Under the pieces are notes generated by a model. That model was not told where the DNA came from. It saw only the letters and a list, made by a program, of their open reading frames with translations, and searched no databases. Positions 16,057 to 24,171 of a stretch of DNA of 45,128 bases are shown here, piece by piece. A program made the position numbers and the translations under genes. The stretch's first letter is position 1. Each line of letters opens with the position of its first letter. Origin of the DNA: Planctomycetota bacterium (GTDB taxonomy: Bacteria > Planctomycetota > MHYJ01 > JACPRB01); the NCBI GenBank assembly GCA_035574235.1, contig DATLZA010000107.1:1-45128 (forward strand). The letters are read 5' to 3'.

Positions 16057-16870
16057 AGGAGCGGTATGCTAGCTCAAGGGCCTCGTCCACCGAGAGCAAA
16101 TTCGTTCGCAGCTCCGACCTCGCCCGGTCCGTGCGCAGCCCCGCCCGCAGCGGCCGCGGCGCGCGCGGCGGCGCCTGCCGGATCGAGACCGGCCGGAACA
16201 GCCCCGGATCCAGCCCGAATCTCCGCGCCACCCGCAGGGCGAACGCGTACCGGTCCATCCAGTCCGTGCCGGCCACGTGCCAGACGCCCGTGCGGCCCGA
16301 GAGGACAAGCTCCGCCACGGCCTCGGCCAGGTTGGGCCCGTAGGTCGGCGTGCCGAACTGGTCCGTCCAGCAGGGCACCGGCGCCCGGGCCGAAAGGAGC
16401 CGCGCGAAGAAGCTCCGCCCGGACGGCGCAAAGACGAGCGACGTCCGCACCACGAGACTCCTGGGATGCACCGTCCGCACGATGCGCTCCGATTCCCGCT
16501 TCGTCCGGCCGTAGACGTTGATCGGATCGGGCCGGTCGTCCTCCGCATACGGGCCCGCCTTGCCGTCGAAGACATGATCGGTCGAAAAGTGGGTGAAGTG
16601 ACGGCCCCGAGCCGCCTCGGCGGCGCGCCGGGCGCCGTCCACGTTGACCGCATAGGCGTCCCCGGGATGGTCCTCGCAGAAGTCCGGATCCGCCAGACCG
16701 GCGGCGAGAATCACCGCGTCCGGATCGAAAGCCCCGACGGCCCGTTCGATCGAGGCGGGGTCGTGAAGATCCATCTCCGGACGGCGCACGCCGCGGACCT
16801 CGTGGCCCGGAAACGCGGAAAGCAGCAACCGGCCGACTTCCCCCGAGGCGCCCAGAACGAGAATCCGCAC
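16028..16870 (-). CDS. RmlD-like NAD(P)-dependent sugar reductase/epimerase
   Basis: A 280-residue extended short-chain dehydrogenase related to dTDP-4-dehydrorhamnose reductase (RmlD). It has the cofactor motif GASGEVG (residues 8-14), [14 protein letters not shown], the strand FSTDHVFDG and the catalytic YGRTK. It sits between rfbG and rfbH in the same operon, so it probably reduces a CDP-4-keto sugar, perhaps the final step to a 3,6-dideoxyhexose, rather than making rhamnose; no other rhamnose gene is present. The GTG at 16870 begins one base after the rfbG stop. Substrate assignment is inference. Confidence 0.85.
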   Translation of the reverse strand: MRILVLGASGEVGRLLLSAFPGHEVRGVRRPEMDLHDPASIERAVGAFDPDAVILAAGLADPDFCEDHPGDAYAVNVDGARRAAEAARGRHFTHFSTDHVFDGKAGPYAEDDRPDPINVYGRTKRESERIVRTVHPRSLVVRTSLVFAPSGRSFFARLLSARAPVPCWTDQFGTPTYGPNLAEAVAELVLSGRTGVWHVAGTDWMDRYAFALRVARRFGLDPGLFRPVSIRQAPPRAPRPLRAGLRTDRARSELRTNLLSVDEALELAYRSYGRSPEGNS

Positions 16871-16871
16871 G

Positions 16872-17804
16872 TCACGAAAGATGCCGACGGTACCAGGCGA
16901 TCGTCTCGGTCAGCCCGCGCTCCAGATCGTAGCGGGGCGTCCACCCGAGCCGCTCCCGCGCCTTGCGGCACGAAAGCCACTGCCGCGCGATCTCATGGGC
17001 GGCGTCGTTTCGGATCTCGGGCTCGAGACTGGAATTCATCAGGCGCAGGATCCGGCGGACGACGTCCAGAACCGACGTGGGGGTCTCCGTCCCGAAGTTG
17101 AACGCGCCGACTTCGTCCGACTCGCCGAGGGCGAGGTACGCGGAGACGGCGTCCTGCACGTACAGGTAGTCCCGCAGGGGAGTCCCGTCCGACCGGATCA
17201 CGGGCCGGCGTCCCTCGAGGACGGAGCGGATGGTGCCCGGCACGATACGGTTGTAGTTGCGGTCGCCGCCGCCGTAGATGTTGCCGCAGCGCACGATCGC
17301 GATGGGAAGCCCGTAGGTGGCGAGGTAGCACTGGGCCAGAAGGTCCGCGCAGGATTTGGAGGCGTCGTACGGATGGCGGCCCCGGAGCGGCATCTCCTCC
17401 GTGTAGGGCAGGGTCTCGAGATCCCCGTACGCCTTGTCGCTGGAGGCGAAGACCAGGCGCCGGAGGGGCTTATGCTGCCGGGCCGCCTCGAGCACGTTCC
17501 AGGAGCCGCGGATGTTGGCCTCGAAGGTCGAGACCGGGTGGCGGTTCCCCACCGCCACGATCGCCTGGGCCCCCAGATGGTAGCAGACCTCGATCTCGTA
17601 CTCGTTGAAGGCGCGAAGGACATCCTCCGCGCTCTCGAGGGCTCCGCGAACGGTGACCGTTTTGCGCTCCAGGCCGAGAAGATGGAAGTTCGAGTCGGGA
17701 ACTTCGTCGCGCACGAGGCACACGACCCGGCGGCCGCGTTCGACGAGCGCCTGGACGAGCCAGCTTCCGACGATCCCCGTGGCCCCGGTCACCAGGACGT
17801 TCAT
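16872..17804 (-). CDS. rfbG: CDP-glucose 4,6-dehydratase
   Basis: A 310-residue extended short-chain dehydrogenase. TGATGIVG (residues 7-14) binds NAD, FASSDKAYG carries the Asp-Lys pair typical of this subgroup, and YDASKSCADLL holds the catalytic Tyr and Lys. The DK pair after SS and the SKSCADL sequence are characteristic of CDP-glucose 4,6-dehydratases as opposed to dTDP-glucose enzymes. It is somewhat shorter than typical RfbG (about 355 residues). The ATG at 17804 overlaps the rfbF stop by 4 bases. It converts CDP-glucose to CDP-4-keto-6-deoxyglucose for RfbH. Confidence 0.88.
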   Translation of the reverse strand: MNVLVTGATGIVGSWLVQALVERGRRVVCLVRDEVPDSNFHLLGLERKTVTVRGALESAEDVLRAFNEYEIEVCYHLGAQAIVAVGNRHPVSTFEANIRGSWNVLEAARQHKPLRRLVFASSDKAYGDLETLPYTEEMPLRGRHPYDASKSCADLLAQCYLATYGLPIAIVRCGNIYGGGDRNYNRIVPGTIRSVLEGRRPVIRSDGTPLRDYLYVQDAVSAYLALGESDEVGAFNFGTETPTSVLDVVRRILRLMNSSLEPEIRNDAAHEIARQWLSCRKARERLGWTPRYDLERGLTETIAWYRRHLS

Positions 17805-18586
17805 TCCCAGACCACCCACGGGCGGCGCCCCTCCGCCCACATGCGGTTCAGGCGCTCCACGTCCTTGAACGTGTCCATGCACATCCAGAAATCCCGGTGC
17901 TCGTAGACCGCCAGCTGCCCGCGGCCCGCCAGCGTCCGGAGCGGGTCCTCCTCGAGCACCGAATCCTCCGTCAGGTAGTCGAAAATCTTCCGGTTGAAGA
18001 CGAAGAACCCTCCGTTGATGAGGCCCTCGAGGCGGGGCTTTTCCTTGAATGACCGCGCCAGGCCGTCCTCCGATTCGATCACGCCGAAGGGGCTCATGGG
18101 ATGGACGGCCGTCAAAGTGGCGATCTTCTTCTTGGCGCGGTGGAAGGCGACCAGCCGGTCGAGGTCCACGTTGGCCAGGCCGTCGCCGTACGTCACGCAG
18201 AAGTCGTCGGACTTGATGTACTTGCGGATCTTGGCGACCCGCCCGCCGGTGGGGGTGTGAAGCCCCGTGTCGGCGAAAGTGATCTGCCAGTCTTCCGGGG
18301 GACGCACCTCGTGGACGACCTGCCGGTGGTCCCGCAGGTGCAGCGTCACGTCGTTGGCCATCCAGGGGTAGTTGAGGAAAAACTCCTTGATGAGGTGTCC
18401 CTTGTATCCCAGACACAGAATGAACTCCCGGAAGCCGTAGCGCCCGTAGATCTTCATGATGTGCCAGAGGATGGGCATGTCCCCGATGGCGACCAGGGGC
18501 TTGGGCTTGAATTCGGTCTCCTCGCGGAGACGGGTCCCCAGACCGCCGCAGAGAATGACGACCGGAATCGAGGAGTTTCTACCCAT
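17801..18586 (-). CDS. rfbF: Glucose-1-phosphate cytidylyltransferase
   Basis: A 261-residue nucleotidyltransferase that makes CDP-glucose from CTP and glucose-1-phosphate, the entry step of the pathway. The signature CGGLGTRLREET (residues 13-24), the sugar-binding FKPKPLVAIGDMPILWHIMKIY and the metal-site VTYGDGLANVD are all present, and length matches the family (about 257). It is the first gene of the four-gene operon rfbF-rfbG-reductase-rfbH. The upstream gap to the divergent lipoprotein gene is only 47 bases and must hold promoters for both. Confidence 0.96.
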   Translation of the reverse strand: MGRNSSIPVVILCGGLGTRLREETEFKPKPLVAIGDMPILWHIMKIYGRYGFREFILCLGYKGHLIKEFFLNYPWMANDVTLHLRDHRQVVHEVRPPEDWQITFADTGLHTPTGGRVAKIRKYIKSDDFCVTYGDGLANVDLDRLVAFHRAKKKIATLTAVHPMSPFGVIESEDGLARSFKEKPRLEGLINGGFFVFNRKIFDYLTEDSVLEEDPLRTLAGRGQLAVYEHRDFWMCMDTFKDVERLNRMWAEGRRPWVVWE

Positions 18587-18633
18587 TCGGGAGAAGAGAT
18601 GGCAATATTAGGGGCCTTCCGGAAGGGGATCAA

Positions 18634-20283
18634 GTGAAAACGCGGGCGATGGCGGCGGGGGCGCTCCTTTGGGCCGCCGGATGCATGCCCTGGCCGCGAC
18701 CGGATCCCTTTCCCGAGCTCGTCCGCCTGCTGCACTCGGCCGGCACGGAGGACCACGAGAAGGCCTTTCAGGTCCTGCTCCACGCGGGATCCCAGGCGCT
18801 TCCTCTCCTCAAGGCGGCGCTTCCGCTCGGGGCGGCGCGCGGGTTTCCGCTCGTGGCGGTCCTGTACGCCCTGGGCGAGGGCGACGCGGTGCCCCTGGAA
18901 TTCCGGATCCGCCACGCGGCGCTCTTCGACTGGCCGCGCCCCTACGCCGTCGAAAACGCGGTGGTGGAGCCCTACGTGTGGGACGAGCTGGAGCGGGACA
19001 TTGTGCGGACGGGTCGGCCCGCCCTGAGGCCGCTGGCCGAGGCGCTCGCCCGCGAGGCGTCCACCGAGGCGCGCGCCCTGCGGCTGGCGCGGCTCATGAT
19101 CTGGATCGGGGGCTACGGCGCGGCGGAGGCGTTCGCGCGGCTCCTGGACACGCGGCGGGATCTGGGCGGACCGCGGGTGTGCGACGTGGCGGCGGCGGCG
19201 ATGCTTTATCTGGGGGAGCAAGAGCCGGCGCTGCGGGAGGTCCGCGCGGAGGCGCGCCTGGAGGCCGCCCGCGCGTGGTGGACCCAGGCGCGGGAGGAGC
19301 CCGAAGAGGAGTGGTCCCGCCGCGCGGCGCTCGCGCTGGCGGAGCGCGCCGCCGGCGGAGACGAAGCGGCGCGCGCGGTTCTCGAGCTCGTGGCGGGCGG
19401 GCCGGTGGAGGACCCCGCCCTCTGGCGTCCGGGTCCGCCGCGGGACGCGGAGCTCCCCCCCGAGCGGCACCTTCCGGCCCTCTCCGCGGGGCGCGCCCCC
19501 GCGTGGGCCGCGGAGCGCCGTCTCGAGCGCCTCACGGGGCTTCGACTCGCGCCGCCCCGCTGGCGCCGCCTCGGCGAGCTGACATCGGCGATCCGCCTGT
19601 GGCGCCCGGCTCCCGACCTCGAGCGCGCCTGGAAGCGGCTTCTCGAAGGGCGATCTCTTCGGCTCTCCGTGACCGCCGTGGGCCTGCATCCGAAGCGCGA
19701 GACCGCGGGGGTTCTGGGGGTCGAGGAAACGTACTTCCACGCCTCCGAGGACGGCTCCGTGGAACTGGCGCTCGAAGTGGAAGAGGGAACCTACGTCCTC
19801 TACGCGCGCGCCCGCCGCGCCGGCACGCGCCTCGTGGCGGCGGAGTACCTCAGCGCGGAGGGCGGCCAGCGCGGACGGGTGGAGGAGCACGCGGCGGACC
19901 GCCCCGCGGTTCTCTTCTCGGCGCCGCTCCGCGCCGCGCTTCTCGTCGAAGTGGCGGAGGTTCCCGGGCGGCTCCCGCCGCGCCCCCCGGAGGCCCTCCT
20001 GGCGGACATTCGCGCCCGGCTCCGCGCGGCCGCCGCCGAAGCGCCCGGAAGCCCTTCGGCGCGGCGCGCCCTGCGGGCGCTCGGGTATTGCCAGAACGAC
20101 CAGGACGCGGAATTCCTGCGGGAACGGGGGGCGTACGAAGCGCTTCTCCTTCTGGGCCACCCGGCCGCCCTCGAGGGCGCGCCCCGACTGGAGCCCTACG
20201 AGATCGAGATGGCGCTTCGCAAGGCGCGCGACCCCGCCGTCGTCCGGTACCTCGAAGCGCTCAGAACCGAAGGCCGGCGGTGA
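18634..20283 (+). CDS. Lipoprotein with HEAT-like helical repeats, unknown function
   Basis: A 549-residue predicted lipoprotein (LLWAAGC, Cys at residue 17). The first half is rich in Ala, Leu and Arg helices that look like degenerate HEAT repeats (for example ERDIVRTGRPALRPLAEALAREA and the segments to about residue 280). A beta-rich section follows (about 345-440, with DGSVELALEVEEGTYVLYARAR) and then a short helical end. No catalytic motif was recognised. The GTG start at 18634 has AAGGGG about 6 bases upstream. The 3' end overlaps the convergent barrel gene by 23 bases. The composition matches its neighbours. Confidence 0.78.
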   Translation: MKTRAMAAGALLWAAGCMPWPRPDPFPELVRLLHSAGTEDHEKAFQVLLHAGSQALPLLKAALPLGAARGFPLVAVLYALGEGDAVPLEFRIRHAALFDWPRPYAVENAVVEPYVWDELERDIVRTGRPALRPLAEALAREASTEARALRLARLMIWIGGYGAAEAFARLLDTRRDLGGPRVCDVAAAAMLYLGEQEPALREVRAEARLEAARAWWTQAREEPEEEWSRRAALALAERAAGGDEAARAVLELVAGGPVEDPALWRPGPPRDAELPPERHLPALSAGRAPAWAAERRLERLTGLRLAPPRWRRLGELTSAIRLWRPAPDLERAWKRLLEGRSLRLSVTAVGLHPKRETAGVLGVEETYFHASEDGSVELALEVEEGTYVLYARARRAGTRLVAAEYLSAEGGQRGRVEEHAADRPAVLFSAPLRAALLVEVAEVPGRLPPRPPEALLADIRARLRAAAAEAPGSPSARRALRALGYCQNDQDAEFLRERGAYEALLLLGHPAALEGAPRLEPYEIEMALRKARDPAVVRYLEALRTEGRR

Positions 20284-21031
20284 CGTAGACGCCGAAAAGG
20301 TCCACGTCCGCCATGAACTCCTCTTCCGAACGGCGGTCCGAGAAGTTGAGCCGCACGAACTTGTACCCCACGCCCGCGAAGACCGGACCGATCTGGCCGG
20401 TCGCCTCCACGTAGGCCTCCACATATCGGGCCGACATGTCCCCGGAGGAGAACGTCATCCCGACGACCTCCGCGTCGCCGCGGAGCCACGGCGTCACGCG
20501 GACCATCGCGTGAATCCCGACCACGGGGAGCCCGGCCACCCCGCTGTCCTCCCCGGACCCCAGATCGCTTTCCACGGAGCCTTCGCCCCGCAGAAGGCGT
20601 CCCCCGCCGATAATCCCGAGTTCCGCCTCCAGAAGGTCTCCCAGGGGCAGGGAGGGAAAGACGAACTCGTAGGAAAGGTAGTAAACGTCCAGCTCCATCT
20701 CGGATTTCACGCGGGTGCCGGTCGTGAACGTCTGGCCCGCGAACGTGAACGTGCGGGTCACGGTGGAGTCCCCCTCGTAGTCCACAAACCAGGCGCCGGC
20801 CGTGAGGCGTCCCAGCAGAGGCAGCGTCAGGGAGGCCTGAAGCTCGTGGGCGAGGTCCGGGCTGTCCACGCCCAGGTCCCGGTCCAGGTCAAGGTCGGTG
20901 CTCGGAATGGACTCGCCTTCGGCCTGAACGTGGCCGTCGATGTGGGCGTACCATTCGCGCAGGCGGAGCCCTACGGTTTCGTCGGACGCCGCGCTCGCCA
21001 GGAGCGCGGCCAGAGCGGTCACCAGCGTCAT
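20261..21031 (-). CDS. Outer-membrane beta-barrel protein
   Basis: A 256-residue exported protein with a signal peptide (about residues 1-17) and alternating beta strands ending in VYVTAGLRF, the aromatic C-terminal signature recognised by the BAM complex. Strands such as LTAGAWFVDYEG, LDVYYLSYEFVFPS and VFAGVGYKFVRLNF support a small barrel of 8-10 strands. The ATG at 21031 is preceded by GGAGGG. It lies 35 bases downstream of the MFS gene on the same strand. Ligand or function unknown. Confidence 0.78.
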   Translation of the reverse strand: MTLVTALAALLASAASDETVGLRLREWYAHIDGHVQAEGESIPSTDLDLDRDLGVDSPDLAHELQASLTLPLLGRLTAGAWFVDYEGDSTVTRTFTFAGQTFTTGTRVKSEMELDVYYLSYEFVFPSLPLGDLLEAELGIIGGGRLLRGEGSVESDLGSGEDSGVAGLPVVGIHAMVRVTPWLRGDAEVVGMTFSSGDMSARYVEAYVEATGQIGPVFAGVGYKFVRLNFSDRRSEEEFMADVDLFGVYVTAGLRF

Positions 21032-21065
21032 GAAGCCCTCCCCGGTCGGTTCGCCCTTCGGGAAA

Positions 21066-21071
21066 ATTATA
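21066..21071 (-). promoter_or_regulatory. Possible -10 element (TATAAT) for the barrel gene
   Basis: A perfect TATAAT on the minus strand overlaps the TAA stop of the MFS gene and lies 34 bases before the barrel gene start. No good -35 hexamer is found at 16-18 bases, so it may be a weak or regulated promoter, or a coincidence of the stop codon. Confidence 0.35.
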
Positions 21072-22341
21072 CCCCCTGGGGAACGAGGGTGGCGGCGCGG
21101 GTCTCGTCCCGGGCGGAGGTCCGGGCCGCCAGGAAACAGCACAGCGAGGCCGGAACGAGCGCGGCCGAGAAGATGAGGAACGCCTGGAGGCGTCCCAGGG
21201 AGTGATCCACGAGGCCGAAGACCGGCGGCGCCAGGGTGTCGCCCAGGAGATGCAGGACGAAGACCGCCAAGGCCCACGCCATGGCGCGCTGAGTGGGGTG
21301 GGTGACGTTCGCGATCTGCGTGTTGACCGCGGGCATGCAGAGGAAGATGAAGAACGCGCCCAGGGTGAGGACGGGCAGGAAGACCGCCGGCCGGGGCGCC
21401 AGGAAGCCGACCAGGAGGGAGGGGAGCGCCAGGAGGAAGCTGACGCCCGCCATGGCCGCATAGGCGCCGCGGAACCGGCGGGCCAGGCGGTCGCCGATCA
21501 CTCCGGAGAAGGTGTTGCCCAGGCCGCCGGCGATGAGCGCAATGACGCCGAGCGCGATGCGGGCGCGGCCCTTTTCCATGCCGCGCTCCTGCACGAAGAA
21601 CTCGACGCCGAAATGGATGAGGGGGACCAGGATGATGACCGCGAAGGCCTGCGCCAGGACGATCCAGAGAAGCGTCGGCGTCCGGAAGAGCCTCAGGTAC
21701 TCCCGCACGCCGCCGCCCCGGACCGGGGCGTGAGGATCGCCGGCGGGATCCGTGGCTCCGCGCGGCGGATCCGCCAGGAGCGCGATGAGGAGAGCCACCA
21801 CGAACCCCGGAAGGCCGGCCGCGTAGAACAGGGTGCGCCAGCCGAGCTCCAGCTTGAGAAAGATCCCGGCGAGAATGAAGGCCGCGGTTCCCCCGATGGG
21901 GAGCCCCAGGTAGAAGACCGAAAGCGCGCGGCCCCGGCTATCCCGCGGAAAGTAATCGCTGATGAGCGCCGATCCGACGATAAGGCAGCCGGCTTCGCCC
22001 AGCCCGATGAGCACCCGGGAGACGTACAGCACGCCCTTCGTGGGGGCCCAGCCGGACGCCAGCGTCGCCAGGCTCCAGACCACGATGCACGCCGCGAAAA
22101 GCAGCGGGCGCCGGAGCCGATCCGAGGCGTACCCGATGAAGGGCGAGCAGGCCATGTACCCCAGCGTGAAGAGCGTCCAGAGCAGGCCGAACTCCGCGCT
22201 CGTGAGCCCCACGTCCCGGCGGATGGGTTCTTCCAGCGCGCTGACGAGCTGTCGATCAAGGTAGCTCAGGAAGTTGGCCGAGAAGATGACCGCCAGGGCA
22301 TAGCGGGCGGAGCGAGGCGCGCGGGGGACGGATTCGATCAC
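21067..22341 (-). CDS. MFS transporter, spinster-like
   Basis: A 424-residue transporter of the major facilitator superfamily with 12 predicted helices. The loop 2-3 motif appears as GYASDRLRRPLLFA, and LSYLDRQLVSALEEPIRRDVGLTSAEFGLLWTLF at the start is typical of the spinster/hexuronate-like branch. The substrate cannot be deduced. The GTG at 22341 lies 43 bases after the LacI-PilZ regulator stop on the same strand, so the regulator probably controls or is co-expressed with this exporter. Confidence 0.9.
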   Translation of the reverse strand: MIESVPRAPRSARYALAVIFSANFLSYLDRQLVSALEEPIRRDVGLTSAEFGLLWTLFTLGYMACSPFIGYASDRLRRPLLFAACIVVWSLATLASGWAPTKGVLYVSRVLIGLGEAGCLIVGSALISDYFPRDSRGRALSVFYLGLPIGGTAAFILAGIFLKLELGWRTLFYAAGLPGFVVALLIALLADPPRGATDPAGDPHAPVRGGGVREYLRLFRTPTLLWIVLAQAFAVIILVPLIHFGVEFFVQERGMEKGRARIALGVIALIAGGLGNTFSGVIGDRLARRFRGAYAAMAGVSFLLALPSLLVGFLAPRPAVFLPVLTLGAFFIFLCMPAVNTQIANVTHPTQRAMAWALAVFVLHLLGDTLAPPVFGLVDHSLGRLQAFLIFSAALVPASLCCFLAARTSARDETRAATLVPQGV

Positions 22342-22384
22342 GCTGCGGGTCCTGTGGGCCTGCGTCCTCGCGGTCTCCGATACC

Positions 22385-22882
22385 TTATCCGTTGGCGATC
22401 CGCCGGAGCTTCTTCTCGAGCGCGGGCTCGAGGGGCGCGAACTGGACGCCGAAGCTGGCGTCCCCGTTCAGGTGGAAGCGCACGATGTGCCCGCGGATCT
22501 CGACGCCCTCGATGGGCTTCTGCATGGAGCGCAGGCCCACGGAGAAGGGTTCCACGGGCAGCGTTCCCGTCGGGAGCGTCACGTCGCTGATGCGGGCGCC
22601 GCCGAGCGAGATGTCGCGGATCGTGGCCATGCCGTGGTCGTAGAGGGTGCCGTCCTTCCGGTAGATGTAGAGCTCGGCTCCCAGGGAGAGGGCCCGGCGC
22701 GGGTGGCGGCGCCGGTGCTGGTGCTTGAGCTTGCCGAAGTCGTACCCCATTTCCCGGGCGGCCTTGAAGACCTTTCGGATCGTCTCCTTGCGGAAGACGG
22801 GCCCCGGGCGCCGGTTGAGGATTTTGTTGACGCTCGAGACGTCCAGGCCCACGCGGCGGGCGATCTCCACCTGAGTAACCAT
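22385..22882 (-). CDS. LacI-type HTH fused to a PilZ domain: putative c-di-GMP-responsive regulator
   Basis: A 165-residue protein. Residues 3-48 match the LacI-family DNA-binding head (TQVEIARRVGLDVSSVNKIL, then ETIRKVFKAAREMGY, the helix pair and hinge). The sugar-binding domain usual in LacI proteins is missing. Instead residues about 56-160 look like PilZ: R58-X3-R62 and D90-X-S92-X2-G95, the two motifs that bind cyclic di-GMP in PilZ proteins, followed by beta strands (GVEIRGHIVRFHL, FGVQFAPL). ATG 22882 is chosen over ATG 22888 because AAGGAGGG is 7-8 bases before it and only 2 bases before the other. A sigma-70-like promoter lies upstream. The domain combination is unusual and the c-di-GMP link is inference. 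Confidence 0.84.
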   Translation of the reverse strand: MVTQVEIARRVGLDVSSVNKILNRRPGPVFRKETIRKVFKAAREMGYDFGKLKHQHRRRHPRRALSLGAELYIYRKDGTLYDHGMATIRDISLGGARISDVTLPTGTLPVEPFSVGLRSMQKPIEGVEIRGHIVRFHLNGDASFGVQFAPLEPALEKKLRRIANG

Positions 22883-22932
22883 CAGCATTCCCTCCTTACG
22901 GCCCCCCCTCTCCCCTCTTCGGAGCCTGCCGC

Positions 22933-22961
22933 AGGATAAAGAGGACGCCCCCCTGCGTCAA
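22933..22961 (-). promoter_or_regulatory. Sigma-70-like promoter of the LacI-PilZ gene
   Basis: On the minus strand TTGACG (22956-22961) and TATCCT (22933-22938) are separated by 17 bases. Transcription would begin near 22926, giving a 5' leader of about 44 bases that carries the AAGGAGGG ribosome site of the regulator gene. Confidence 0.6.
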
Positions 22962-23026
22962 GGAGTTTCGAACCTCCCCGCCGCCCCCAGGCGGATTTTG
23001 TTTGCGCGCCGGCCTCTTTTTCCTTC

Positions 23027-23042
23027 TAATGGGTCCCCATTA
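23027..23042. promoter_or_regulatory. 16-bp palindrome upstream of the SWIB gene, operator-like
   Basis: TAATGGG (23027-23033) and CCCATTA (23036-23042) form a perfect inverted repeat with a 2-base centre, AT-rich against a GC-rich background. It overlaps a weak -10-like TCTAAT (23025-23030; TTTGCG lies 18 bases upstream) and ends 25 bases before the SWIB start. LacI-type heads bind short palindromes as dimers, and the divergent neighbour encodes one, so it is a candidate site for that regulator. Confidence 0.45.
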
Positions 23043-23067
23043 AACTTTTCCGCAGAGGGAGAAACGC

Positions 23068-23325
23068 ATGCCCAAGAAGGCCGAAAGCGCGTTCATGAAG
23101 CCGCTGCAGCCCAGCCCGGCTTTGGCCAAAGTGACCGGGGAGAAGCCCCTCCCCCGCAGCGAGGTCGCCAAGAAGCTCTGGGCCTACATCAAGAAGCACG
23201 GCCTGCAGGACCAGAAGAACAAGCGCATGATCAACGCCGACGACACCCTCAAGGAGATCTTCGGCGGCAAGAAACAGGTTTCCATGTTCGAGATGACCGC
23301 CCTGGTCAGCAAGCACCTGAAGTAA
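23068..23325 (+). CDS. SWIB/MDM2-domain protein
   Basis: An 85-residue protein that is essentially one SWIB domain: KPLPRSEVAKKLWAYIKKHGLQDQKNKRMINADDTLKEIFGGKKQVSMFEM carries the conserved Trp-Tyr-Ile-Lys helix and the LQD...R.I..D loop. SWIB domains are part of chromatin-remodelling complexes in eukaryotes; in bacteria they occur in Chlamydiae and some Planctomycetota, where a role in nucleoid organisation is suspected. GAGGGAG lies 7 bases before the ATG and a terminator-like hairpin follows the stop. The N-terminal 25 residues are basic and Pro-rich. Confidence 0.93.
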   Translation: MPKKAESAFMKPLQPSPALAKVTGEKPLPRSEVAKKLWAYIKKHGLQDQKNKRMINADDTLKEIFGGKKQVSMFEMTALVSKHLK

Positions 23326-23332
23326 TCGATTT

Positions 23333-23360
23333 TCCCCGGAGGACCGGGGATCTTTGATTT
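23333..23360 (+). terminator. Rho-independent-like terminator after the SWIB gene
   Basis: A 7-bp stem (TCCCCGG, 23333-23339, and CCGGGGA, 23344-23350) with an AGGA loop is followed by the T-rich TCTTTGATTT. It starts 7 bases after the SWIB stop. The T-run is interrupted, so efficiency is uncertain. Confidence 0.6.
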
Positions 23361-23387
23361 GACCGCGCGGCAATCCGGTGCTAGCAT
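23359..23387 (+). promoter_or_regulatory. Promoter giving a probable leaderless transcript
   Basis: TTGACC (23359-23364) and TAGCAT (23382-23387) are separated by exactly 17 bases. Transcription would start close to the ATG at 23396, and no Shine-Dalgarno is present, so the mRNA is probably leaderless. This excludes an alternative GTG start at 23378, which would lie inside the promoter. Confidence 0.62.
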
Positions 23388-23395
23388 TGGGTTAT

Positions 23396-24157
23396 ATGAC
23401 GGCTGGCACCTTGTATCTCGTATTGTCCCTGCTTCCCTGCGTCCAGTCGGCCGAGGAGTTCTACAAGGACCTCAAGGTCGGCGACCGGATCCGGGTGACG
23501 TTCCGCAGCGGAAACACGATCACGGGGCTCTTGGCGCCGCCTCCCACGGCGGAGCCGCCCAAGAAGGCCCCGCCCCGCTCCGGCAAGGCGGCTCCGGCCG
23601 AGGCGCCCGCTCCCGAGCCGGTCGATTTTTCCAAGCTTTCGGCCCTCACCCTCGACCTGAGCTGGGAGTACCCCGGTCTCAACGGAACGCTGACGATCGA
23701 GAAGAAGGACGTGCGCTCGATCGAAAAGCTCCAGAATCTGGACCCCGCCACGCTCAAGCGCCTCGCCGAAGAGAAGAAGAAAATCCAGGAGGACCTGGCG
23801 CGCCAGAACGAGGAGCTGCGCAAGGAAGCCGAGCGGCGCGAGAAGGAGGCCCGCGAACTGGCCGAACGCCTCCGCAAGGAGGAGGAAGAAAAGTTCAAGG
23901 CGCTCGGACAGGAAAAGGAGCTGGCCGAGAAACTCGACCGCGTGAAGAAGTACAAGGAGGTCCTGGCCCGGTTCCCGCCCTCGGCCGGGTGGGGCCCCGA
24001 GCGGCTTCAGGAGATCAGCCGGAAGGCTCAGCTCAAACTCCCCGTCACCCTCGAAGAGCGCGCCTTCGCCGAGAACTTCCAGCTCTGGAACGAAGCGGTC
24101 GCCGCCCAGAAGGAAGCGTCCAAGGAGGAGAAGAAGCCCGAAGAGAAGAAGCCCTGA
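23396..24157 (+). CDS. Exported coiled-coil protein, unknown function
   Basis: A 253-residue exported protein: signal peptide MTAGTLYLVLSLLPCVQSA, a small beta segment (VGDRIRVTFRSGNTITGLL, about residues 27-45), a Pro/Ala-rich linker, a second beta segment and then a long charged coiled coil (about 115-185, rich in EEKKK and REKEARELAERL). The C-terminus is Lys/Glu-rich. The start is chosen because a TTGACC-17-TAGCAT promoter ends 8 bases upstream and no ribosome site exists for any alternative. No enzyme motif seen. The helicase gene follows after 101 bases that hold a large inverted repeat. Confidence 0.78.
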   Translation: MTAGTLYLVLSLLPCVQSAEEFYKDLKVGDRIRVTFRSGNTITGLLAPPPTAEPPKKAPPRSGKAAPAEAPAPEPVDFSKLSALTLDLSWEYPGLNGTLTIEKKDVRSIEKLQNLDPATLKRLAEEKKKIQEDLARQNEELRKEAERREKEARELAERLRKEEEEKFKALGQEKELAEKLDRVKKYKEVLARFPPSAGWGPERLQEISRKAQLKLPVTLEERAFAENFQLWNEAVAAQKEASKEEKKPEEKKP

Positions 24158-24171
24158 CCCCGGCGCGGCCC

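Noticed and set aside
22961-22980. tRNA T-arm-like sequence (GGTTCGAAA on minus strand)
   Set aside because: No acceptor stem, anticodon arm or CCA end could be built around it.
23378-23395. GTG 23378 as start of the coiled-coil protein
   Set aside because: It lies inside the TTGACC-17-TAGCAT promoter and would disrupt the signal peptide start.
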